This document shows, piece after piece, positions 1-7,458 of a stretch of 42,403 nucleotides of DNA (positions are counted from its first letter, which is position 1; every line of letters starts with the position of its first letter). Under the pieces are notes generated by a model, which did no database searches, was not told the DNA's origin, and worked only from the letters and a program-made list of their open reading frames with translations. Source of the DNA: Ruminiclostridium sp. GTDB taxonomy: Bacteria; Bacillota; Clostridia; Oscillospirales; Oscillospiraceae. Position numbers and translations under genes: made by a program. The stretch is taken from positions 1-42,403 of the forward strand of contig JAAWAE010000044.1 of assembly GCA_022792035.1 (NCBI GenBank), in the 5' to 3' direction.

Positions 1-95
1 AAAATCTCTACCATCTTGTCAAATGTTGCTCGCTTCACCCCAGTGATTCTCCGGAATTTTGTGTTTGAATACTCTGCTATCTTTTCATATTTCAT
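1..95 (-). CDS. IS5-like transposase, N-terminal fragment cut by window edge
   Basis: Reading leftwards from an ATG at 95, 31 codons stay open to the window edge. The peptide begins MKYEKIAEYSNTKFRRITG and continues VKRATFDKMVEI. The pattern F-x-R-x-T-G-V-x-R-x-T-F-x-x-M is what I know from the N-terminal helix-turn-helix of IS5-type DDE transposases. An AGGGG stretch just upstream can serve as ribosome site. The catalytic domain lies outside the window, so I cannot tell whether the element is intact, and I did not identify its terminal inverted repeat. The AT-rich base composition differs from the GC-rich genes further right, as expected for a mobile element. Confidence 0.65.
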   Translation of the reverse strand, partial: MKYEKIAEYSNTKFRRITGVKRATFDKMVEI

Positions 96-176
96 GCCCC
101 TATTTTAGCATACTACCTTATTTTCGCAAGAGCTCTAATGTTCCATCTCCGCGCAGAAAACAGACAAAACGGACAA

Positions 177-212
177 AAAGCCCGGACCAGACAAATTGCT
201 GGCCCGGGCTTT
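177..212 (-). terminator. Rho-independent terminator, minus strand
   Basis: Arms 177-190 and 199-212 pair over 14 positions with one mismatch around an 8-nt loop. On the minus strand the stem is followed by TTTTT and then further T-rich sequence. It lies about 150 bases downstream of the ribbon-helix-helix gene and probably ends that transcript. Apart from this hairpin I see no gene between 96 and 360. Confidence 0.6.
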
Positions 213-360
213 CGTATCCCGTACGGCGTTACAATTCCCCACACGTGGGAGGAAGATTGCGGACTGGCCGCAACAATGTTTTGGAGGAACTGCAGACCAT
301 CGAAGGCAAAAATGGATAAAGTAAGACTCAGATCAGGCAAGCGGCCAATCTGGGTCTATT

Positions 361-579
361 TTATTTTTTCGTTCTTTTTCGGATAAATTCGTAATCTGAT
401 TCTGTTAATTCAATCGGGCCATTCTGGCTTTCGTACAAAGCAATATGTGCTAAAATCAGCTGTTCCACCTCTTTATTGGCCGAACGGCCGTTATGCCCTG
501 CGATATACTTCAACTTGTCCATTGTTTTTTCGGGTATGCGCAAGGCATAGTGCGGGTGTCTATGGGGTGCATTAGGCAT
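361..579 (-). CDS. Arc/MetJ-type ribbon-helix-helix DNA-binding protein
   Basis: This 72-residue protein contains HYALRIPEKTMDKLKYIAG followed by NGRSANKEVEQLI. That is the ribbon-helix-helix layout: a basic beta-strand (residues about 10-15), helix A (about 16-28), a turn with RSxNxE, and helix B (about 33-45). Such proteins dimerise and bind short inverted repeats, as Arc or plasmid antitoxins do. The C-terminal tail (about residues 50-72) is acidic then basic. The start ATG at 579 has a good upstream GGAGG. No toxin partner is adjacent on the same strand. Its upstream region faces the promoter at 633-661, which sits inside inverted repeats, so it may control that promoter and itself. That link is inference. 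Confidence 0.72.
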   Translation of the reverse strand: MPNAPHRHPHYALRIPEKTMDKLKYIAGHNGRSANKEVEQLILAHIALYESQNGPIELTESDYEFIRKRTKK

Positions 580-632
580 AGCGATCCCTCCTCACTCCTC
601 ATTCTATTAGAAAATAAATAACAAAAACCATA

Positions 633-679
633 TTGACAACAGGTGGACAACCACCTATAATAGAGGTGCTTGTCCACCT
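633..679 (+). promoter_or_regulatory. Consensus sigma-A promoter embedded in an operator-like inverted repeat
   Basis: TTGACA (633-638) and TATAAT (656-661) are separated by 17 bases, an exact consensus. The sequence GGTGGACAA at 642-650 is repeated inverted as TTGTCCACC at 670-678, and a tighter palindrome AGGTGG-acaa-CCACCT fills the spacer at 641-656. A bound protein would cover the -10 and start point. The promoter fires toward the S-layer-like gene. The divergent ribbon-helix-helix gene is the obvious candidate repressor. On the minus strand a weaker promoter for that gene (TTGTCA ... TATTTT) overlaps the -35 region. Confidence 0.75.
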
Positions 680-763
680 GGATCGACCGTACGCATACAC
701 ATGAGAGACTGCGTTCATTCATGGTTTGCATCACGCATAGTATTTGTGGGAAAGGAGCTGCTT

Positions 764-883
764 ATGTTACGAGCACCACCTGGCGTATCCGCCAGAGCAT
801 CCCCCTTCCCCCGCCGGTGGGTGCGGGGGCCTCCTGTAGATTGTGACCACTTCTATCAATCTATACAAGGAGGAAAACTCTGA
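764..883 (+). CDS. Possible 39-residue leader peptide ahead of the S-layer-like gene
   Basis: An ATG at 764 follows AAAGGAG with good spacing. The frame runs 39 codons and stops with TGA at 881-883, one base before the ATG of the large gene at 885. The peptide is rich in Pro, Arg and Gly and matches no family I know. Its coding sequence contains two strong hairpins. The ribosome site and the stop position fit a translated leader that controls downstream initiation, but the peptide composition could equally be chance. Low confidence as a protein gene. Confidence 0.25.
   Translation: MLRAPPGVSARASPFPRRWVRGPPVDCDHFYQSIQGGKL
780..829 (+). promoter_or_regulatory. Two stable hairpins in the 5' leader
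   Basis: CTGGCG (780-785) pairs with CGCCAG (790-795) around a 4-base loop. CCCCCGC (808-814) pairs with GCGGGGG (823-829) around 8 bases. Both lie between the promoter at 633-661 and the gene start at 885. There is no T-run after the second stem, so they are not terminators. They may stabilise the mRNA or respond to translation of the leader ORF. Confidence 0.5.
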
Positions 884-884
884 T

Positions 885-3800
885 ATGAAGAAAAGAATCA
901 TTTCTAGTATTATGTGTCTCGCTATGCTGTTGTCGCTCCTTCCTGTTGCGGCCTTCGCGACAGATGCTACAGATGCGGCAAACGTAACCGTTTCTGGCTA
1001 CGGGTTTGTCTGGAACGGAAACTCGACCGATACGGGTAAGGTCTATCAGTCAGGCGAGGAACTTCCCGGCGGGGCTAAAGTTGGCAGCGACTGGATGGGC
1101 CAGACCATGTATGTTGCCCTTAAGAACACTTCCGCAACAAACGCGAATTTGTGGTTCCAGGTGACGGTTAACAATGCTGACGCTAGCGGGAGTGAGACGA
1201 AAGCTATCCCCGAACCCGAAGTTTGGGGCTGCGCTGGTTCTGTTGCTGCAAACAAAGGCGGCACCTATGCGTTCAGCTTCCTGAATCGCAACAAAGAAAC
1301 TGTTCAGTGGGAGCAGTTGCCTCGGACAGAGTCGGACAAAAACTATAACGATGGGCTGAAAGCTGGCGATAATGTTACGCTGAAGGTTTTTACCCCTGAA
1401 AAGGCATATAATGAATTAACTTCCAACACTCAATACAGTGACTCTGACCTGGGCACAGCTGTTTTCGAAAGAACTTTCACCATCCCGGCCGTTTCAACCA
1501 ATGGCAGCGGAGACTTAAAAGCTACCCTGCTCGGCACAGTGGGCAAGGCAAACCTGGTTGACCAGGCTGAAAGCAATCCTATTACAAAGCTGTTCGATAG
1601 TTACGAAGTAACCTCAGGAGAGGCCGCTAATGGCATCATCCCCGTTACCATCACTGCCACTGGTCTTGTAAAGCACACAAATGCAGCGCAGACCCCGGCA
1701 GAGGGCTACTGGATTGGTTTCTCCGTCGTGGCTCCTGACGGTGCTGCAAAGTTCAAGTATGCCTTTGGCACAACAGCTAAAGATGTAGAAAAATTGAGCG
1801 ACACTGCTTCCGAGCTGGAGAAGAACGTCGACGGTCAGAAGCATGATGGTATTGCCTTCTACGTCAATGCTGAGAACAAGGATACCGCTAAGACTTATGC
1901 TGCTGTGCAGTGGCTTGATCAGTCTGATAAGGTTATCAGCGAGGCTGCTTACCACATGGACCTGAACGGCGTACAGCTAAAGTCTGACGAACCGGCTGCG
2001 ACCACTCTAACCGTTGCCGCGGATACAACTGGAAATGGTGAACTGTTGGGGAAAAATGCAAGTGACTTACAGCAGAATGTGAAAGCCACTGCTGCCGACT
2101 CTGACAACAAGATCACTGTCACCGGCGATTCCAAGTACATCACTGGTTGGACAGGATTCCATGGTACTGATCCGACTCAGCAGAGCGGCCACTATGTGGC
2201 TTTGAATCTGACCGCTACCCCTGCCGGTGCGAAAATCACGGTTCCCAGCCCCACCGAGAACAAGACCAAAGATCTTGATCCTGACGGCATCTGGGTCGTG
2301 AGACTGGAGAACTTCGACAACCTGTCTAATATCAACGTCGTTGTTACGCCTAAGGACGGTACCGATGCCGACAAGGTCACCTACACCCTCGATCTGAGCA
2401 AGATCACCAAGGAAGCCCTGGGCTCCATTGCGGTGACTGAGGGTACCGGCACTGATACAGTCCAGTCCACCATCAGCGCAACTTTGGATGGCTCGACCAT
2501 CAAGCTGTCTGGTGTTATGCTTACTCCCGGGGATCAGGGCACAGCGCTCAACTTGGCATATACCTCTACCCTGGGGAATACCGAGACCAATGGCACCCCT
2601 GCTAAGGTTACGATTGCCAAGGATGGGACCTGTGCAACCCAAAAAATCACGTATATGGGTGTCGAATACACCTTGGATGTTTCCGGGATTGAACTTTCCC
2701 CTGTTGAAATCGCAGTGAGCAACCCGGAACCCACTGTCAGTGATAAAATTGACGCGGATGACCAAGAAGCGGTTAGTAATGCACTTGGCACCCTCGAAAT
2801 CGAAGGTGCTGGCGTTCTGACTTCTGACGAAACAGCGAAAGCCGCAATCCTTGCTGCTGCAAATGCGGTTACAGAGGAGCAGAAGAAAGAATACGGCGAT
2901 ATCAAGGTAGAAGTTGGTTTGAAAGTTGAGGCTACAGGCTATACTGCACCTAAGGCCGCAACAGATGATGCCCCCGCTGTTCCCGCTGCTCTGAAATTGG
3001 ACATCACCCCCATGTATACTGTGACGGGTAAGAAGGGTGGAAAAACGGAGGAAATTGTTAAAGCTACAAAGCTCAACACTTCTACTCTCGCTGATTCCAT
3101 CACGATTTCCATCACCCTTCCTAACGGTTTCGTGACGAGTGAAAATGATCAGGTTGTCACCAAGCATTACAACGCTGATGGGAATAGCGTCAAGGAGTGG
3201 CTGGAGACTGGTATCACAAAGGGAGGGAGCGATCCCAACTTTACGTATACCGCTTCCTTCGATGCCACGAGCTTCAGCGAATATGAAATCGTTGCGGATG
3301 CTCGTACCGTTAATGTGACCTTCGTCCCCGGCGAGGGTGCCGCTATGGCAGACAATGCTGGCACCACTGCTACATATACTCCCGCGGATATTGGTACCAT
3401 TCTGCCCAAGGCTGTCAAAACAGGAGCCACCTTCTCTGGCTGGCAAATCGGCACAACAGGGACTACCTATACCACATTGACTGACGAAATGCTGACAGCG
3501 ATGGTTGCCGCAGCTGATACGGGAACAGTAACGCTCAATGCAGTCTTTACCACTGGTGGCAGCACCTCCGGCGGAAACAGCGGCAGCAGCGGCGGCAACG
3601 TCTCCAGCAACGTTACCATCGACCGTCCCACCAACGGCAAGGTCTCTGTGACTCCGACTGCCCCCTCTAAGGGTGCAACCGTGACCATCAACCTGACCCC
3701 CGACACAGGCTATCAGGTTGGTACTGTGACCGTCACCGACAAGGACGGCAAAGCTGTCGAGCTGACCAAGGTCAGCGACACCAAGTACACCTTCACCATG

Positions 3801-4379
3801 CCTGACGGTAAGGTTAAGGTGGCTGCTACCTTCACCAAGGCTGGCGCTCCCACCGAGGGCTTCACCGACGTTCCTGCTGACGCTTACTACGCCGACGCCG
3901 TGAAGTGGGCTGTCGAGAAAGGCATTACCAACGGCCTCACCGCCACCACCTTCGGCCCCAACAACTCCTGCACTCGCGGCCAGATGGTGACCTTCCTGTG
4001 GCGTGCCGCTGGTTCTCCTGCGGCAACTGGTACCAATAGCTTCAGCGACGTGGCTTCCGGCGAGTATTACTACAATGCAGTGCTTTGGGCTGTGGAGAAG
4101 GGTATCACCAATGGTACCTCCGCTACCACCTTCAGCCCCAACGCTACCGTGAATCGCGGCCAGACCGTGACCTTCCTGTATCGTTACGCTGGCACCCCCG
4201 CCGCAACTGGCACTTCCTCCTTCACCGACGTGGCTGCTGACGCATTCTATGCCGACGCGGTCAAGTGGGCGGTAGCCGAGGAAATCACCAACGGTACTTC
4301 CAGCACCACCTTCAGCCCCGCCAGCAACTGCACCCGTGGGCAGATCGTGACCTTCATGTACCGTCAGATGGCGGAGTAA
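885..4379 (+). CDS. Secreted S-layer homology (SLH) domain surface protein
   Basis: The protein has 1164 residues. A signal peptide covers residues 1-25 (MKKRIISS, a hydrophobic core, then AFA before TD). Residues about 30-800 are a long Ser/Thr/Asp/Ala-rich extracellular region without a domain I recognise. Residues about 805-890 and 909-985 look like InlB B-repeat-like beta modules (VNVTFVPGEGA..., VSVTPTAPSKGATVTINL), separated by a Gly/Ser linker at about 891-908. Three SLH domains close the protein, starting near 991, 1051 and 1111, each with FxDV, a YADAVKWA-like helix, GITNG and TRGQxVTFxxR. SLH domains hold proteins on the cell wall through pyruvylated polymers. The ATG at 885 was chosen because AAGGAGG (867-873) and the signal peptide both fit it. 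GC content is lower than in neighbouring genes. It is probably controlled from the promoter at 633-661. Confidence 0.93.
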   Translation: MKKRIISSIMCLAMLLSLLPVAAFATDATDAANVTVSGYGFVWNGNSTDTGKVYQSGEELPGGAKVGSDWMGQTMYVALKNTSATNANLWFQVTVNNADASGSETKAIPEPEVWGCAGSVAANKGGTYAFSFLNRNKETVQWEQLPRTESDKNYNDGLKAGDNVTLKVFTPEKAYNELTSNTQYSDSDLGTAVFERTFTIPAVSTNGSGDLKATLLGTVGKANLVDQAESNPITKLFDSYEVTSGEAANGIIPVTITATGLVKHTNAAQTPAEGYWIGFSVVAPDGAAKFKYAFGTTAKDVEKLSDTASELEKNVDGQKHDGIAFYVNAENKDTAKTYAAVQWLDQSDKVISEAAYHMDLNGVQLKSDEPAATTLTVAADTTGNGELLGKNASDLQQNVKATAADSDNKITVTGDSKYITGWTGFHGTDPTQQSGHYVALNLTATPAGAKITVPSPTENKTKDLDPDGIWVVRLENFDNLSNINVVVTPKDGTDADKVTYTLDLSKITKEALGSIAVTEGTGTDTVQSTISATLDGSTIKLSGVMLTPGDQGTALNLAYTSTLGNTETNGTPAKVTIAKDGTCATQKITYMGVEYTLDVSGIELSPVEIAVSNPEPTVSDKIDADDQEAVSNALGTLEIEGAGVLTSDETAKAAILAAANAVTEEQKKEYGDIKVEVGLKVEATGYTAPKAATDDAPAVPAALKLDITPMYTVTGKKGGKTEEIVKATKLNTSTLADSITISITLPNGFVTSENDQVVTKHYNADGNSVKEWLETGITKGGSDPNFTYTASFDATSFSEYEIVADARTVNVTFVPGEGAAMADNAGTTATYTPADIGTILPKAVKTGATFSGWQIGTTGTTYTTLTDEMLTAMVAAADTGTVTLNAVFTTGGSTSGGNSGSSGGNVSSNVTIDRPTNGKVSVTPTAPSKGATVTINLTPDTGYQVGTVTVTDKDGKAVELTKVSDTKYTFTMPDGKVKVAATFTKAGAPTEGFTDVPADAYYADAVKWAVEKGITNGLTATTFGPNNSCTRGQMVTFLWRAAGSPAATGTNSFSDVASGEYYYNAVLWAVEKGITNGTSATTFSPNATVNRGQTVTFLYRYAGTPAATGTSSFTDVAADAFYADAVKWAVAEEITNGTSSTTFSPASNCTRGQIVTFMYRQMAE

Positions 4380-4408
4380 GCGTTTACAAAACACGCAAAC
4401 ACCACCGA

Positions 4409-4439
4409 GGAGGGGCGGGGCTTAGGCCCCGCTCCTTTT
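4409..4439 (+). terminator. Rho-independent terminator after the SLH gene
   Basis: A GC-rich stem GGGCGGGGC-ttag-GCCCCGCTCC is followed by TTTTC. It ends 20 bases before the next start, so the zinc-ribbon gene may be read partly by read-through, since no separate strong promoter is visible before it. Confidence 0.75.
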
Positions 4440-4459
4440 CGCGCCGGAAGGAGGGAGCG

Positions 4460-5377
4460 ATGAAACGGAGCTTATACGAGTATTGCCAAACCTTGGACCG
4501 CCGGGAGCTGCTGACCCAGTGGGATCCCCAGCGCAACGCCCCCCTGACGCCCGACGGGGTGAGCTACGGCAGCCAGCGCCGGGTTTGGTGGACCTGCGAG
4601 AAAGGGCACCAATGGGAGGCCATGGTGAAGAGCCGGGTCAGCGGGACGGGCTGTCCCTACTGTGCCAACCGGCGCATCGTGGCGGGGGAGAACGATTTCT
4701 CAACGGCCCACCCGGACCTGGCGGCCCAGTGGGACCCGGAGCGCAACGACGGCCTGACCCCGGAGCAGTTACCGGCGGGGACCACCCGTCGGGTCTGGTG
4801 GCGGTGCCAGCGGGGGCACAGCTGGCGGGCGGCGGTGTCTTCCCGGGTCCGGGGGGCGGGGTGCCCGGTGTGCGCGGGGAAGGTGATCGTGGCCCAGGAG
4901 AACGATTTGAAAAGCCGCTTCCCCCAGATCGCGGCCCAGTGGCACCCGACGAAAAACGGGGCCTTCCGGCCGGAGCACTGTCCGCCCTCCAGCAACCGCC
5001 GGGTGTGGTGGCGCTGCCCTTTGGGCCACGAGTACCAGGCGGCGGTGGGGGCGCGGACGGTGAACGGGTCCGATTGTCCCTACTGCGCGGGACGCAAAGT
5101 CCTGCCGGGTTTCAATGATTTGGACAGCCAGGAACCGGCGGTGGCGGCCAGCTGGCACCCGACCCTCAACGGGACGCTGACCCCGGCCCAGGTGACGGTC
5201 TCCAGCCACCGGAAGGTGTGGTGGCTCTGCCCGGAGGGGCACGTCTGGAAGGCGGTGGTCTACTCCCGGGCGGGGCGGCAGAAATGCGGCTGTCCGGTCT
5301 GCGCGGGACGGGTGAAGGAGCAGCGCCAGCCCCGTTATAGTGCCATGACCGCGGCGGCAGAAAAAACATTGCCTTGA
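4460..5377 (+). CDS. Zinc-ribbon repeat protein (DUF4379-type), four repeats
   Basis: The protein has 305 residues built from four tandem repeats of about 65 residues. Each repeat has QWDP/SWHP-x-x-N, then R(R/K)VWW-x-C-x-x-GH-x-W and ends CPxCA. The Cys-x2-GH plus CPxC pairs are treble-clef zinc-binding sites. This matches the zinc-ribbon repeat family seen alone or joined to restriction-type nucleases; no nuclease domain is present here. The role is unknown, and nucleic-acid binding is likely from the fold. The ATG at 4460 has GGAAGGAGGG just upstream. The stop codon (5375-5377) lies inside the -35 box of the following promoter, so the gene is tightly packed against the MATE operon. GC content is very high, unlike the SLH gene before it. 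Confidence 0.82.
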   Translation: MKRSLYEYCQTLDRRELLTQWDPQRNAPLTPDGVSYGSQRRVWWTCEKGHQWEAMVKSRVSGTGCPYCANRRIVAGENDFSTAHPDLAAQWDPERNDGLTPEQLPAGTTRRVWWRCQRGHSWRAAVSSRVRGAGCPVCAGKVIVAQENDLKSRFPQIAAQWHPTKNGAFRPEHCPPSSNRRVWWRCPLGHEYQAAVGARTVNGSDCPYCAGRKVLPGFNDLDSQEPAVAASWHPTLNGTLTPAQVTVSSHRKVWWLCPEGHVWKAVVYSRAGRQKCGCPVCAGRVKEQRQPRYSAMTAAAEKTLP

Positions 5378-5423
5378 CAGAGTAGGACGCTCGTGCTAAA
5401 ATCTATTTAGGACGAGCGTCCTA
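5374..5423 (+). promoter_or_regulatory. Sigma-A promoter with double TetR-type palindromic operator
   Basis: TTGACA (5374-5379) and TAAAAT (5397-5402) are 17 bases apart. Two palindromes flank the -10: AGGACGCTCGTGCT at 5384-5397 (one mismatch) and AGGACGAGCGTCCT at 5409-5422 (perfect 6-bp arms). Seen together, 5383-5394 and 5412-5423 form a perfect 12-base inverted repeat. This is a typical layout for autoregulation by a TetR repressor, and a TetR gene is the second gene of the operon it drives. Confidence 0.85.
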
Positions 5424-5449
5424 ATCCTATATAGAAAGAGGTCCTCTCC

Positions 5450-6853
5450 ATGGACGGAAAAGCTCTGCCGGGGAACCCCCTGGCGACAGAACCCATCAAG
5501 AAATTGATCTGGAAGTATGCCATCCCGGGCATCATCACCCAGATCATCAGCGCCCTGCACAACATCGTCGACCAGGTCTTCGTAGGCTGGGGGATCGGGG
5601 ACAACGGCATCGCCGCCACAAATATTGTCTTTCCCCTGACCTCTGTTGTCATTGCCTTGTCTACCCTGCTGGGGATCGGTGCGGCGGCTCGTTTCAGTAT
5701 CCTTTTGGGGAAAGGGGAAACAGAGGACGCCGCCAAAATCATCGGGACTTCCATCAGCTGGATGGTGCTCCTAGGCGTGGTGGTCACGGTGGTGACTTCG
5801 GTGTGCATGGAGCCTATGCTCTATCTCTTCGGTGCCACGGATTTGATCATGCCCTACGCGGCCCCCTACGCCCACCTGATCTGCATCGGCCTGTTTTTCG
5901 GGGTGCTTTCCTCGGGGCTGTCGTACTTCATCCGGGCAGACGGCGAACCGAAGTTTGCGACTTATGTTTTGGTAGCGGGTGCGGTATTCAATATGGTGTT
6001 TGACCCGATCTTCCTTTTTATCTTTGATATGGGGATGTCCGGCATTGCCTTGGCGACCCTTTTGGGCCAGCTGCTGTCCACAGTGCTGGCGGCGTACTAT
6101 ATGTTAAAACGTTTTCACAGCGTTAAACTACAGTCCCGGCACTTGCGTCCCCGGGCGGTGGAGACGGCCACGATTTTCTCCCTGGGCATCGCGGTCTTTA
6201 CCACCCACATCCTGGCGATGATTGCCCAGATCGTCCAGATGAACGGCCTGAAAACCTATGGGGCGCTGTCGCCCTACGGCAGTGAGATTACCATCGCCGC
6301 CGCCGGGGCGGTGGGGAAGATCATCATTGTCCTCTTAGCCAGTGTGATCGGCATTGCCATTGGCTGTCAGCCCATTTACGGCTTCAACCTGGGACAGAAG
6401 CGGTACGGCCGGGTCCGGGAGACGTATCTGACGGTCCTGCGCTACGGGACGGTCATCTCCGCAGCGGCCTTCCTGCTGGTGCAGCTCTTTCCCCGGCAGA
6501 TCCTGCGGATGTTCGGCTCGGAAAACGAACTGTTTTATGTGTTCGGAGCCCATTACATTCATATTTTCCTGGCCTGCATTTTCCTCAACGCCTTACAGCC
6601 CATCACGTCCAACTTCTGCACCGCCATGGGCAAGGCGAACCTGGCCTTCTGGCTGGCGGTGCTCCGGCAGGGCATTTTGCTGATCCCCCTGCTGCTGCTC
6701 CTGCCCAAGGTGTTTGGCATCGACGGGGTGCTGCTGGCGGGAGCCATTTCGGACGGGGTGACGGCCATCGTGGTCCTCTGGGTGGGCCTACGGGAAGCCA
6801 AGAACCTGACCAAGCTGCAAGCGGCGCAGGAGCAGACTGCGCAGCAGCCATGA
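5450..6853 (+). CDS. MATE-family multidrug efflux transporter (MepA-like)
   Basis: The 467-residue polytopic membrane protein has about 12 hydrophobic segments in two similar halves. The N-terminal part reads PIKKLIWKYAIPGIITQII, then HNIVDQVFVGWGIGDNGIAA, typical of MATE proteins of the MepA/NorM superfamily that export cationic drugs with Na+ or H+. The length is normal. The ATG at 5450 follows AAAGAGG. Its last four bases overlap the TetR start (ATGA), so the two are co-translated. It is probably induced when ligand releases the TetR regulator from the operator at 5383-5423. The substrate cannot be read from sequence. Confidence 0.93.
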   Translation: MDGKALPGNPLATEPIKKLIWKYAIPGIITQIISALHNIVDQVFVGWGIGDNGIAATNIVFPLTSVVIALSTLLGIGAAARFSILLGKGETEDAAKIIGTSISWMVLLGVVVTVVTSVCMEPMLYLFGATDLIMPYAAPYAHLICIGLFFGVLSSGLSYFIRADGEPKFATYVLVAGAVFNMVFDPIFLFIFDMGMSGIALATLLGQLLSTVLAAYYMLKRFHSVKLQSRHLRPRAVETATIFSLGIAVFTTHILAMIAQIVQMNGLKTYGALSPYGSEITIAAAGAVGKIIIVLLASVIGIAIGCQPIYGFNLGQKRYGRVRETYLTVLRYGTVISAAAFLLVQLFPRQILRMFGSENELFYVFGAHYIHIFLACIFLNALQPITSNFCTAMGKANLAFWLAVLRQGILLIPLLLLLPKVFGIDGVLLAGAISDGVTAIVVLWVGLREAKNLTKLQAAQEQTAQQP

Positions 6854-7446
6854 GGGACACCCGACAAGCGATCCTGGACGCGGCCCGGGTGCTGTTCAAC
6901 CAGCGGGGGTACAACGGGGTTTCCCTCCAGGACATCGCGGGGATGGTAGGCATCAGCAAGGGGAATTTGAGCTATCATTTTCAAAAGAAGGAGAGCATTG
7001 TAGAGGCGCTGATTGAGGAAAGCACAGATACCCGTCCCGACCTCTGCCCCCAGACCGTGGAGGAGCTGGACCTGATGTTTTTAGACATCCAAAAGGCAGT
7101 TCAGGAGCATCGGTATTTCTTCCTCTCCCACGCCCAGCTGGGCCAAATCTCCCCGGAGATCGGACGCAAACAGCGGGCCCGCCGCCGGGAGATCACAGAG
7201 AGCATGGAGCGTGCCTTGACCACTCTCCACGAGAATGGCCTGCTCCGGGCGGAGGACTATCCGGGAGAGTACACCCACACGGCAGAGCTGCTGTATTTCT
7301 CCAGCGCCTACTGGGCCCCCTTCACGGAGTTGAAACGCCTGGATGGCGGGGAAACGGAGGGCTACCGCCGCCACGCCTGGCGGGTGGTCCATCCGCTGCT
7401 GAACCCCCAGGGCAGGGAAGCTCTGGGAAAGATTCTGACGCTTTAA
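6850..7446 (+). CDS. TetR/AcrR-family transcriptional regulator
   Basis: The protein has 198 residues. The N-terminus is a TetR helix-turn-helix: TRQAILDAARVLFNQRGYNG, then VSLQDIAGMVGISKGNLSYHF (about residues 4-46). The C-terminal helical domain (about 60-190) would bind ligand and dimerise, and is not specific to a known subfamily that I recognise. It starts within the stop of the MATE gene (ATGA), and matching palindromes sit in the operon promoter, so it most likely represses its own operon. The next gene follows after 12 bases, so some transcription may continue into the two-component genes. Confidence 0.92.
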   Translation: MRDTRQAILDAARVLFNQRGYNGVSLQDIAGMVGISKGNLSYHFQKKESIVEALIEESTDTRPDLCPQTVEELDLMFLDIQKAVQEHRYFFLSHAQLGQISPEIGRKQRARRREITESMERALTTLHENGLLRAEDYPGEYTHTAELLYFSSAYWAPFTELKRLDGGETEGYRRHAWRVVHPLLNPQGREALGKILTL

Positions 7447-7458
7447 GGGGGCGAAGCC

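Noticed and set aside
2067-4394. A 775-codon open frame on the minus strand across the SLH gene
   Set aside because: It lies antisense to a protein with clear signal peptide and SLH domains, lacks a ribosome site, and its composition (His, Gly, Ser rich) is what the complementary strand of this biased coding sequence gives.
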